This document shows, one piece after another, positions 39,708-48,758 of a DNA stretch of 64,000 bases. The translations under genes and the position numbers were made by a program. The stretch comes from Helicobacter pylori NCTC 11637 = CCUG 17874 = ATCC 43504 = JCM 12093 (lineage in GTDB: Bacteria > Campylobacterota > Campylobacteria > Campylobacterales > Helicobacteraceae): positions 310,001 to 374,000 of the forward strand of contig NZ_LS483488.1 in NCBI RefSeq assembly GCF_900478295.1, read 5' to 3'. Numbering within the stretch: position 1 is the stretch's first letter; every line of letters starts with the position of its first letter. The notes below the pieces were generated by a model. The model searched no databases. It was not told the origin of the DNA and saw only the letters and a program-made list of their open reading frames with translations.

Positions 39708-40343
39708 TTAGTAGAGAATGATAGCGACTTTTTGAGGCCCATGCACTCCAAAAACGGTTTTTAATTCAATATCGGCTGTCCGGCTAGGCCCGCCAATAAG
39801 GAGCATGTTTGTGGGTAATGTGCCGTTTTTACTCTGGTTTTTTAAAGCTTGCACGCCTTCACTCAAATTGCGCACAATGGATTCTTTTTTCAATAAGATG
39901 ATGCAATTAAGGGTGATGAGCGAAAGCAACCTTGGGCTTGCATGCGAAGAAACCGCCCCAATCATGCCCAAGCTTGAAATCCCACAAACCCCATGCAATA
40001 AAGCCGTATCAATCTCAAACAACTCTTCACGCATCGCTTCAATTTCTTTATCATAAGGCTGCAAAGTAAAATCCTTAAACGCTCCAAAATTCAAATTCAA
40101 ATCTGTGGAGTGTAAGACTTTTTTGCTTTTAAAATTTTCTAAAGCCTTTAAGATTGCTTGCTCTAAATTTTCCTTAGCGCTTTCAATGACTTCAGCTTTA
40201 TTCAACACTTGGAAATGCTTGTATTCTTCCACCAAGTCTTCAAACTCCACTTTAATGATATTCCTATAAATAGGGTTTGCTCCCTGAATGGCATGCTTGG
40301 CTCTGGCTTCTTTAATGCGCTTTAAAATAAGCTCTTTACTCAT
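39708..40343 (-). CDS. lutC: Lactate utilization protein LutC
   Basis: A 211-residue LUD-domain (old DUF162) protein with the C-terminal motif LIGGPSRTADIELKTVFGVHGP (residues about 184-205). With LutA and LutB it forms the L-lactate dehydrogenase complex that feeds electrons to menaquinone. Thirteen bases after lutB. Confidence 0.9.
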   Translation of the reverse strand: MSKELILKRIKEARAKHAIQGANPIYRNIIKVEFEDLVEEYKHFQVLNKAEVIESAKENLEQAILKALENFKSKKVLHSTDLNLNFGAFKDFTLQPYDKEIEAMREELFEIDTALLHGVCGISSLGMIGAVSSHASPRLLSLITLNCIILLKKESIVRNLSEGVQALKNQSKNGTLPTNMLLIGGPSRTADIELKTVFGVHGPQKVAIILY

Positions 40344-40355
40344 AAATCACCCCTT

Positions 40356-41780
40356 CTAAGTGCTGGACTTTTGCATGCAAGCTCGGTCCATATTGGGTAA
40401 GGTCCTAACGCTTGCCCACTCTTTGACTAAAGGCAGTATGGGGGCTAAAAGCTTGCCTAAAGGCGAGAAAAATTGAGCCATTTTCAATTGGAAACGCCAC
40501 TTAGCCCCATCGCTTGCCATTTTGGCAAACATTTTCATAGAGAATTTTTCCATCCCGCTGTGTTGGGTGCTTTTAACCCCCTTGACCACGCCTCTGCCCT
40601 CGCCCACTTTATCCGATCGTAAATCTCTAATGAGTTCGGCTAAAGGGATTTCTACGGGGCAAACTTCAGTGCAACGCCCGCAAAGACTGCACAAATTAGG
40701 GATATGCCCGTAATTATTCAGGCCAAAGAGTTGGGGGGATACCACCACGCCTATAGGGCCAGGATAAGTAGAAAGATAGGCATGCCCACCGATTTTATCA
40801 TACACAGGGCAGTGGTTCAAACAAGTCCCGCAACGGATGCATGAAAGAGCGCGATAATACTTTTCATCAGCCAAAATATTAGAGCGGTTGTTGTCTAATA
40901 AAATGATGTGGGCTTCTTTAGGGCCGTCTAAATCGCCCTCTTTTCTGGGGCCTGTGATAATGTTTTGATAACATGTGATAGGCACGCCCACAGCGCTCGG
41001 GGCGAGCAAATTGTTTAAAATCGCCGCATCATCAAAGCTTTCTACTAATTTTTCAATCCCACAAATTGCGACATGCACATCGCATGCGGTGGTGCTCATT
41101 CTGCCATTACCTTCATTTTCCACTAACCAGATCGCTCCTTCGTTAGCGATAGCGAAATTAACCCCACTGATCCCCATTTTAAAGCTTTCAAATTCTTTGC
41201 GCATGTGTTTTCTAGCGATCGCATTGAGCTTTTCAGGTTCTTCTTCATAAGCGGCGTTGAGTTTTTCTTCAAAAATCTTACCGATTTGCTTGCGGTTTTT
41301 ATGGATAGCCGGCACGACAATATGCACAGGGTGTTCATTGATGAGCTGGATAATCAATTCGCCCAAATCCGTTTCTTGCGCTTGAATGCCCTTTTCTTTG
41401 AGATAATGGTTCAAGCCAATTTCTTCGCTCGCCATGGATTTTTGCTTTAAAATGCGCTTGATATTCTTTTCTTTAGCGAGGTTGTAAATGATTTCATTAG
41501 CTTCATCGCCGTCTTTAGCGTAATGGATTTTAAAGCCGTTTTGAGTGGCGTTTTTTTCAAACAATTCCAAATATTCATCAAGCCTGGATAAGATTTTAAG
41601 CTTGACTTCTTTGCCTAATTCCCTTAAATTTTCCCACTCGCTGTAACGATTTTTAATCAGATTCTTACGATTAGCCCTTAAGGTATCCATTGCAGAACGC
41701 AAATTTTCCCTTAATTGCATATCGCCTAATTGGTCGGTGATGATTTCTTCGTATTCCTGGTCGCTATGGTATTTTTCCAT
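40356..41780 (-). CDS. lutB: Lactate utilization iron-sulfur protein LutB
   Basis: The frame allows ATG at 41786, but AAGGA is placed 6 bases before the second ATG (41780), giving 474 residues. An N-terminal LUD domain (about 60-300) is followed by two 4Fe-4S motifs, CIRCGTCLNHCPVYDKIGG (about 314-332) and CSLCGRCTEVCPVEIPL (about 365-381). It is the electron-carrying subunit of LutABC on the inner face of the membrane. It lies between lutA and lutC in one operon. Confidence 0.94.
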   Translation of the reverse strand: MEKYHSDQEYEEIITDQLGDMQLRENLRSAMDTLRANRKNLIKNRYSEWENLRELGKEVKLKILSRLDEYLELFEKNATQNGFKIHYAKDGDEANEIIYNLAKEKNIKRILKQKSMASEEIGLNHYLKEKGIQAQETDLGELIIQLINEHPVHIVVPAIHKNRKQIGKIFEEKLNAAYEEEPEKLNAIARKHMRKEFESFKMGISGVNFAIANEGAIWLVENEGNGRMSTTACDVHVAICGIEKLVESFDDAAILNNLLAPSAVGVPITCYQNIITGPRKEGDLDGPKEAHIILLDNNRSNILADEKYYRALSCIRCGTCLNHCPVYDKIGGHAYLSTYPGPIGVVVSPQLFGLNNYGHIPNLCSLCGRCTEVCPVEIPLAELIRDLRSDKVGEGRGVVKGVKSTQHSGMEKFSMKMFAKMASDGAKWRFQLKMAQFFSPLGKLLAPILPLVKEWASVRTLPNMDRACMQKSST

Positions 41781-41807
41781 GATCATTCCTTAAAATATTC
41801 TTTAATG

Positions 41808-42536
41808 TTAAAGCCCAAGCCTTGAGGCTAAAAAGTCATAAAAATGCATGGGTTTTGTGGAAGAGCCCATTTTTTGCATAGCGGTGCTGATATTCATCAA
41901 ACACCCAGCATCCGCTGAAACAATCACATCCACCTGACGGCTTTCTATGTCTTTAATCTTTTCTTTGACCATAACCGCTGAAATTTCAGGCTCTTTGACC
42001 GAAAATGTCCCCCCAAACCCGCAACATTCTTCTTCTTTTTCCAATTCAATGAGTTCTACATTTTTAAGCTGTCTGATGAGGTTTTTCGCCGAGTCAATCA
42101 CTTTAGCCACCCTTAAGGCATGGCAATTAGAATGCCATGTGATTTTAAGGGGTTCGCCCTTATCTTCATACTTGACTTGCAATTTTTTATCCAAAAATTC
42201 GCTCAATTCATACACCCTAGAGCAAAAATCTTTAACCATGTTAAATTCCGCATGCCCTTCAAACAATTCCAAATAATCATGCCGCATCATCCCTGTGCAT
42301 GAACCGCTGGGCAAAATAATAGGGTAGTCGTTATTGGAATAAAGTTTGATATTGTATAAAACGACTTTTTTTGTCTCTTCATAGTATCCTGAGTTGTAGC
42401 TTGGCTGGCCGCAACATGTCTGGTCTTTTTTAAAAACCACTTCCAAATTTTCCTTACGGAGTAATTTGATAGCGTTAAGCGATGCGTTGCTGTATATGGC
42501 TGCTCCTAGACAAGTAGCAAAGAAATTGACTTTCAA
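41808..42536 (-). CDS. lutA: Lactate utilization protein LutA (CCG-domain subunit)
   Basis: About 242 residues. An ATG lies seven codons further up (42557), but a perfect AAGGAG stands 6 bases before the TTG at 42536, and starting there gives KVNFFATCLGAA, the usual family beginning. Two cysteine-rich CCG domains are visible: TCCGQPSYNSGYYEE (about 41-55) and ECCGFGGTFSVKEPEIS (about 171-187), which bind Fe-S. First gene of lutA-lutB-lutC-bcp and divergent from the lactate permeases, so uptake and oxidation of lactate face each other. Confidence 0.92.
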   Translation of the reverse strand: MKVNFFATCLGAAIYSNASLNAIKLLRKENLEVVFKKDQTCCGQPSYNSGYYEETKKVVLYNIKLYSNNDYPIILPSGSCTGMMRHDYLELFEGHAEFNMVKDFCSRVYELSEFLDKKLQVKYEDKGEPLKITWHSNCHALRVAKVIDSAKNLIRQLKNVELIELEKEEECCGFGGTFSVKEPEISAVMVKEKIKDIESRQVDVIVSADAGCLMNISTAMQKMGSSTKPMHFYDFLASRLGL

Positions 42537-42767
42537 AGAAGGCTCCTTAAATTCCAAAAATTAAGAGTTTCAAACACAATATAATACTCAAAATTGGTAA
42601 GAAATTGGTAAGATTGTAATCACAAGTTGATAAACCACTCGCTTAAACATTGTTACTAAAATAAACCATAAACCCATTAAATTTGACTTAATATTAAATG
42701 CTACTTAAAATTAGTTTTTTCTTTTAAGTAAGATAAAAAAATACTTTTAATTATTCAAGGAAAATTT

Positions 42768-44417
42768 ATGGAATTTTATCAAGTCTATGACCCATTAGGC
42801 CATATTTGGCTGAGCGCTTTAGTCGCACTTTCGCCTATTGCGCTCTTTTTTATTTCTCTTATTGTCTTTAAACTTAAAGGGTATAGCGCTGGGTTTTTAA
42901 GCTTATTGCTTTCAATCCTTATTGCGTTATTTGTGTATAAAATGCCCGCTCAAATGGTGAGCGCGAGTTTTTTCTATGGCTTTCTTTATGGCTTGTGGCC
43001 GATCGCTTGGATTGTGATCGCTGCGATTTTTCTTTACAACCTTTCAGTGAAATCCGGGTATTTTGAGATTTTAAAAGAAAGCATTTTAACTCTAACGCCA
43101 GATCACCGCATTTTAGTGATTCTGATTGGCTTTTGTTTTGGCTCGTTTTTAGAAGGAGCGATCGGCTTTGGAGGCCCGGTAGCGATCACAGCAGCGATTT
43201 TAGTCGGCCTTGGGCTAAACCCCTTATACGCTGCCGGATTATGCCTGATCGCTAACACCGCTCCTGTAGCTTTTGGCGCAGTGGGCATTCCTATTACGGC
43301 AATGGCTAGCGTGGTGGGTATCCCTGAGTTAGAGATTTCTCAAATGGTGGGCAGGGTGTTACCCATTTTTTCCATTGGTATCCCTTTTTTCATCGTGTTT
43401 TTAATGGATGGTTTTAGAGGGATTAGAGAGACTTTTCCTGCAGTGGCCGTTACCGGGTTTAGTTTCGCTATCGCGCAATTTTTAAGCTCTAATTATCTAG
43501 GGCCACAGCTTCCGGATATTATTTCAGCTTTAGTGTCATTGATTTCTACCACTTTATTTTTAAAATTCTGGCAGCCCAAACGCATTTTCACCAGCAATGG
43601 CAAAGAGCCCACGATAAACACAGAAAAACACCATATTTGTAAGGTGGTTGTGGCGTGGATGCCTTTTGTGTTGCTCACGATTACGATTATCATATGGACG
43701 CAACCCTGGTTTAAAGCGCTCTTTAAAGAAGGCGGGGCTTTGGCGTTTTCTAGCTTTGCGTTTGAATTTGATTCTATCAGTCAAAAGATTTTTAAAACCG
43801 TTCCCATTGTTACTGAAGCGACCAATTTTCCTGTGGTGTTCAAACTCCCTTTGATTTTAACGACAGGCACTTCCATTTTTTTAGCCGCTCTTTTAAGCGT
43901 GTTTTTGTTGCGCGTGAAAATCAGCGATGCGATAGGGGTGTTTGGGGCCACTTTAAAAGAAATGCGTTTGCCGATTTTAACCATTGGCGTGGTTTTAGCG
44001 TTTGCGTATGTGGCTAATTATAGCGGCATGAGTGCTACGCTCGCTTTAGCGTTAGCGGATACTGGGCATGTTTTCACTTTCTTTTCGCCTGTTGTAGGCT
44101 GGCTTGGGGTGTTTTTAACCGGAAGCGATACGAGTTCTAATCTTTTATTTGGCTCTTTGCAAATGCTCATCGCTACACAGCTTGGCTTGCCTGAAGTGCT
44201 TTTCTTAGCGGCAAACACTTCAGGGGGTGTTGTGGGTAAAATGATAAGCCCTCAAAGTATCGCTATCGCTTGCGCGGCAGTGGGGTTAGTGGGGAAAGAG
44301 AGCGAATTGTTCAGATTTACTGTAAAATACTCCATCGCTTTGGCAATCATTATGGGGATTGTCTTCACTCTTATTGCTTATGTCTTCCCCTTTATTATCC
44401 CCATCATTCCTAAATAA
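42768..44417 (+). CDS. lctP: L-lactate permease, first copy
   Basis: A 549-residue inner membrane protein of the LctP family with about 13 membrane segments. Family motifs are visible: GLWPIAWIVIAAIFLY (about 70-85), GSFLEGAIGFGGPVAIT (about 124-140), and FLTGSDTSSNLLFG (about 450-463). It imports lactate with protons. AAGGAAAATTT precedes the ATG. It is followed 56 bases later by a close paralogue and divergent from lutABC. Confidence 0.95.
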   Translation: MEFYQVYDPLGHIWLSALVALSPIALFFISLIVFKLKGYSAGFLSLLLSILIALFVYKMPAQMVSASFFYGFLYGLWPIAWIVIAAIFLYNLSVKSGYFEILKESILTLTPDHRILVILIGFCFGSFLEGAIGFGGPVAITAAILVGLGLNPLYAAGLCLIANTAPVAFGAVGIPITAMASVVGIPELEISQMVGRVLPIFSIGIPFFIVFLMDGFRGIRETFPAVAVTGFSFAIAQFLSSNYLGPQLPDIISALVSLISTTLFLKFWQPKRIFTSNGKEPTINTEKHHICKVVVAWMPFVLLTITIIIWTQPWFKALFKEGGALAFSSFAFEFDSISQKIFKTVPIVTEATNFPVVFKLPLILTTGTSIFLAALLSVFLLRVKISDAIGVFGATLKEMRLPILTIGVVLAFAYVANYSGMSATLALALADTGHVFTFFSPVVGWLGVFLTGSDTSSNLLFGSLQMLIATQLGLPEVLFLAANTSGGVVGKMISPQSIAIACAAVGLVGKESELFRFTVKYSIALAIIMGIVFTLIAYVFPFIIPIIPK

Positions 44418-44473
44418 GGGGGTTTTTAAAGAGATCTAGCGCTAAGAGAATATTTTTAAAAAGGGATTTTTTA

Positions 44474-46129
44474 GTGCTAGAATTTCATCAAATTTATGAC
44501 CCTTTGGGTAATATTTGGCTGAGCGCTCTTGTAGCCTTATTGCCGATTTTATTATTTTTCTTATCTTTAATGGTTTTCAAACTCAAAGGTTATACAGCGG
44601 CCTTTTTGAGCGTGGCTTTGTCAGCCATTATTGCGGTTTTAGTGTATAAAATGCCTGTTAGCATGGTGGGTTCAAGCTTTCTTTATGGCTTCCTCTATGG
44701 CTTATGGCCGATCGCTTGGATCATCATTGCGGCGATTTTTTTATACAAACTCAGCGTTAAATCCGGCTATTTTGAAATTTTAAAAGAAAGCGTTCAGTCC
44801 ATCACTTTGGATCACCGCATTTTAGTGATTTTGATTGGCTTTTGTTTTGGCTCGTTTTTAGAAGGAGCGATCGGGTTTGGAGGGCCTATTGCCATTACCG
44901 CAGCGATTTTAGTGGGCTTAGGGTTAAGCCCTTTATACGCTGCCGGGTTGTGCCTAATCGCTAACACCGCTCCTGTGGCTTTTGGCGCAGTGGGTATCCC
45001 TATAAGCGCGATGGCGAGCGCGGTAGGGGTGCCAGCGATTTTAATTTCAGCCATGACGGGTAAAATCCTCTTTTTTGTGAGCTTGTTAGTGCCGTTTTTC
45101 ATTGTGTTTTTAATGGATGGCTTTAAAGGGATTAAAGAAACTTTTCCGGCCGTTTTTATCGCGGCTTTTTCTTTCGCTGGCGCGCAATTTTTAAGCTCTA
45201 ATTATTTAGGGCCAGAATTGCCGGGTATTATTTCAGCCCTTGTTTCACTCGTTGCAACGGCGCTCTTTTTGAAATTTTGGCAGCCTAAAGTCATTTTTAG
45301 AAGCGACGGCAAAGCGGCCTCATTCACTAAGAGTAACCATCATATTTGTAAGGTTTATGTCGCTTGGTCTCCTTTTGTGATTTTGGTTTTAGTGATTGTG
45401 TTATGGATACAGCCTTTTTTTAAAGCTCTGTTTGAAAAAGACGGCTTGTTAGCTTTTTCTAATTTTTATTTTGAATTCAATAACATCAGTAACCACATCT
45501 TTAAAAGCCCGCCTTTTGTAGAAGCCAATCAAAGCGTGAGTTTTCCTGTGGTGTTTAAATTTTTCTTAATCAACACGGTTGGCACTTCCATTTTTTTAGC
45601 CGCTCTTATTAGCATGCTCGTTTTAAGGGTGCGAGTGAGCGATGCGCTGAGCGTTTTTGGCGAAACTCTAAAAGAAATGCGCTACCCCATTCTCACCATT
45701 GGTTTAGTCTTAAGCTTTGCTTATGTGTCTAATTACAGCGGGATTTCTTCCACTCTAGCCTTAGCGCTCACGCATACGGGTTTGGCTTTTACTTTTTTCT
45801 CGCCCTTGATCGGGTGGGTAGGCGTGTTTTTAACCGGGAGCGATACGAGTTCTAATCTTTTGTTTGGCTCTTTACAGCAACTCACCGCCCAACGATTACA
45901 CCTCCCTGAGGTTTTAACCCTAACGGCTAATACCGTGGGTGGCACTTTAGGCAAGATGATAAGCCCTCAAAGCATCGCTATCGCTTGCGCAGCAGTGGGA
46001 TTGGCTGGGAAAGAGAGCGATTTATTCAAATTCACGGTTAAATACTCCCTTATTTTTGTAGCGATCATGGGAGTCGTGATTAGCGCGATTGCGTATTTGA
46101 TCCCTGAAGTGGTGCCTGCGATAAAGTAG
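44474..46129 (+). CDS. lctP: L-lactate permease, second copy
   Basis: A 551-residue paralogue of the preceding permease, starting with GTG; AAGGGA stands 7 bases upstream. The same motifs recur (GLWPIAWIIIAAIFLY, GSFLEGAIGFGGPIAIT, FLTGSDTSSNLLFG), with long stretches identical at DNA level. The loop near residues 285-360 and the C-terminal end differ most. H. pylori keeps both copies (HP0140 and HP0141), possibly for different substrate range or affinity; that is inference. Confidence 0.95.
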   Translation: MLEFHQIYDPLGNIWLSALVALLPILLFFLSLMVFKLKGYTAAFLSVALSAIIAVLVYKMPVSMVGSSFLYGFLYGLWPIAWIIIAAIFLYKLSVKSGYFEILKESVQSITLDHRILVILIGFCFGSFLEGAIGFGGPIAITAAILVGLGLSPLYAAGLCLIANTAPVAFGAVGIPISAMASAVGVPAILISAMTGKILFFVSLLVPFFIVFLMDGFKGIKETFPAVFIAAFSFAGAQFLSSNYLGPELPGIISALVSLVATALFLKFWQPKVIFRSDGKAASFTKSNHHICKVYVAWSPFVILVLVIVLWIQPFFKALFEKDGLLAFSNFYFEFNNISNHIFKSPPFVEANQSVSFPVVFKFFLINTVGTSIFLAALISMLVLRVRVSDALSVFGETLKEMRYPILTIGLVLSFAYVSNYSGISSTLALALTHTGLAFTFFSPLIGWVGVFLTGSDTSSNLLFGSLQQLTAQRLHLPEVLTLTANTVGGTLGKMISPQSIAIACAAVGLAGKESDLFKFTVKYSLIFVAIMGVVISAIAYLIPEVVPAIK

Positions 46130-46152
46130 AGCCATTTTGGATCTGGCAGGGT

Positions 46153-47139
46153 TTAACCCCCAAATAAATTTTTTTGTTTTAAAAAATGCAAGATTTTAAG
46201 CGTCATAGAGCTTATGGGTAAGGTTTCTAAGTCTTTAAGGCTATAAAAACGAATAGGGTTTTTTAAATCTTTTATCGTAGCGAGATAGAGGTTTAAATTG
46301 AGTTTGAATTTAGTGTGGCTGTGTTTGATTGCGCCTAAAAAGGGGAGTTTGCATTCTAAATTTTCTTTTAAATTAGGGAAATGGTGCATGCCAAAATAGA
46401 GTTTTTGCTCTATTTTTTCTAAAGCGATTTGGTCATTTTGGATCACAATGCCCAAGTAACGCTCTTCTTGAATGATCTCTTGTTTTTTCTTAAGCGTGTG
46501 TTTTTTTGGGTTATTTTTACCTAAACAATAAGGGTTTAAGGGGCAAATCGCGCATTTGGGTTTAGGGGAGCAGATTAAAGCCCCTAGATCAATTAGGGCT
46601 TGGTTATGATTAAAGCTTTCATTAAGATTGAGAAAGCCATTCGCTTTAATTTGTAAGTCTTTAGCCGTGATATTAGGATCCAAACCAAAAAGCCTTAAAA
46701 GCACTCGTTTGATATTAGCATCCACGCATGCGCTCTTTTCTCTAAAGCCAAAACATAAAATGGCATTAGCCGTGTATGCGCCAATTCCTGGGAGTTTCAA
46801 TAGGCTTTGATAGTCATTAGGTAATTGTGAGTTATGTTCTTTAACGCAAATTTCAGCGCTTTTTTTTAAATTTTTAGCCCTTGAATAATAACCAAGCCCT
46901 CTCCAGAGCAATAAAACCTCCTCTAATGGAGCGTTCGCTAAGTCTTTTAAAGTGGGGAAAGCTTCTAAAAAGGGGGAATAAAAACGCTCAACCACCGTGC
47001 TGATTTGGGTTTGTTGGCTCATCACTTCGCTGATATAGACTTCATAGGGAGCGTTAATGCCCTTTAAATTCCTAAAAGGTAAATCCTTTCGCCCACATTC
47101 TTCATACCATTTTAAAAGGGCGTTGTGTAAAGTTTCCAA
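46153..47139 (-). CDS. mutY: A/G-specific adenine glycosylase MutY
   Basis: A 328-residue MutY starting with TTG directly after the stop codon of the upstream transporter gene (AGGTGG 6 bases before). It shows SEVMSQQTQISTVVERF with the catalytic glutamate (about 33-49), the helix-hairpin-helix LPGIGAYTANAIL (about 115-127), the catalytic aspartate in CVDANIKRVL (about 137-146) and the 4Fe-4S cluster C-x6-C-x2-C-x5-C (CSPKPKCAICPLNPYC, about 191-206). The C-terminal NUDIX-like domain is short. It removes A opposite 8-oxoG. Confidence 0.93.
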   Translation of the reverse strand: METLHNALLKWYEECGRKDLPFRNLKGINAPYEVYISEVMSQQTQISTVVERFYSPFLEAFPTLKDLANAPLEEVLLLWRGLGYYSRAKNLKKSAEICVKEHNSQLPNDYQSLLKLPGIGAYTANAILCFGFREKSACVDANIKRVLLRLFGLDPNITAKDLQIKANGFLNLNESFNHNQALIDLGALICSPKPKCAICPLNPYCLGKNNPKKHTLKKKQEIIQEERYLGIVIQNDQIALEKIEQKLYFGMHHFPNLKENLECKLPFLGAIKHSHTKFKLNLNLYLATIKDLKNPIRFYSLKDLETLPISSMTLKILHFLKQKNLFGG

Positions 47140-48589
47140 CTACAACCACCTAAAAGCGATGAGTTTGACCCAAGGCACACACACGCTTAAAAACACGATT
47201 AAATACAAAAAGCCAAAAATAAACCCCCATTTCCAAAAATCCTTGCTTGGAATATACCCGCTCCCGTAATAAATGGTGGATGGGCCTGTGCCATAGGGGG
47301 TTAAAATCCCCATAATCCCTAAAGAAAACATTAAAAACAAGCTCAATTCTTGCAAATTAACCCCTTGAATGTGTGAACCAATCCCTACAAAAAGCGCGAA
47401 TAACGCGCTCACATGAGCGGTGATGCTTGCGAAAAAATAATGCGACAGATAAAAGAGGGCTACAATAAACAATACCGCTATTAACGGATCCAAGTTGGCA
47501 TGCTCTAAAAAAATTTTGAGCCGCATTGCCGATAAAATTTAAAAACCCTACATTTTTAAGCCCGCTAGCCATCGTGAGCAGCGATCCAAGCAATAAAAAA
47601 ATATTGAACGCGCTCTTGTTTTTAATGATGTCTTCATAGCTTACAATCTTGCAAAACGCCATTAAAACCATGACAATCAAAGCCGTTGCGCTCGCATGCA
47701 AGCCTAAAGGTTTGCCAAAAATCCAACCTAGTAAAGCCAATAAAGTGAGGCTGAGCATTAAAATTTCTTTTAAAGAAAACCTCCCCATGCCCTCTAATTC
47801 CTTTTTAGCCCACAAACTCACTTCTTTTGAGCCTTTTAAGGTGGGTTTGCAGGTTTTATACGCCAATAAAGGCGCAAGCAGGATCAAAACCACCCCACAA
47901 GGCAAGAACGCTAAAAACCACGAAAACCATGAGATTTCATTCACCCCCATTTTGGCAGCGATTTCCATTGCTAGGGGGTTAGGAGCGAGTGCGGTTAAAA
48001 ACATGGACGAAGTGATGCAAGTTGAAGCCAAAGCGACCCACATCAAATACGCGCCGATTTTGTCAGGGTGATTATTTGGAGCAGATCCCATTAAAGGCGG
48101 GATAGATGAAACGATTGGATAGAGTATGCCCCCGCTTCTAGCGGAGTTGCTAGGGATAAAGGGGGCTAGACACAATTCGCTCAAACCAATCGCATACCCT
48201 AAACCTAAAGGGGTTTGCCCTAAAAATCTAATGAGTAAAAGAGCGATCCGTTTCCCTAACAAGCTTTTTTCATACCCTAAACCCAAAATAAAAGCGACAA
48301 ACACAAGCCACACCGTTTTATTCGCATACCCGCTCAAACCCCACGAAATGGCCTTATTAGCACTCTCTACTTTATCACTCGCTCCAATTTTTAACGCCAC
48401 GCACAACACTAACGCGCTCAATGCCACTAAACCTGGCGGCACCGGCTCTAAAATTAGCCCTATAATCATGCCTATGAAAATACAAAAATAAAGCCATGCG
48501 TTAGGGTTTAACCCATCCGGTGCGCCTAAAAAATACAATAGCGTTGCGATAAAAAAAGGGGCAAGGATTGAGAGAGTTTGTTTAATCAT
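47140..48589 (-). pseudogene. DASS-family dicarboxylate/2-oxoglutarate transporter, frameshifted
   Basis: A divalent anion:sodium symporter (SodiT1/2-oxoglutarate-malate type) split over two frames. Frame 1 runs from ATG 48589 (MIKQTLSILAPFFI) to about 47514 and reads GFLNFIGNAAQNF. The remainder (LEHANLDPLIAVLFIVALFY to FRWL) is in another frame down to 47140. The break is an A7 run on the + strand at 47507-47513; six A would restore one protein of about 482 residues with about 12 membrane segments. This may be a true mutation, slippage-driven switching, or a sequencing error. The stop codon touches the mutY TTG. Confidence 0.85.
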
Positions 48590-48710
48590 GCTTAGCCTTT
48601 AGCCAAAGATAGTAATAATTTGACTTAAAAATATCATTCAAATGGGATTGAGTTATTACAATGTTACAGAAAAAGATTAAAAATTAAGCTTTTTGAAAAA
48701 GATAAAACTT

Positions 48711-48716
48711 TATAAT
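48711..48716 (+). promoter_or_regulatory. -10 box of the ccoNOQP operon
   Basis: TATAAT, with a predicted transcript start near 48723 and a leader of about 36 bases; TAGGAG precedes the ccoN ATG by 6 bases. Confidence 0.65.
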
Positions 48717-48758
48717 TATGTTTATCTTTGTTGAATTTACTACAAATAGGAGTATTGC

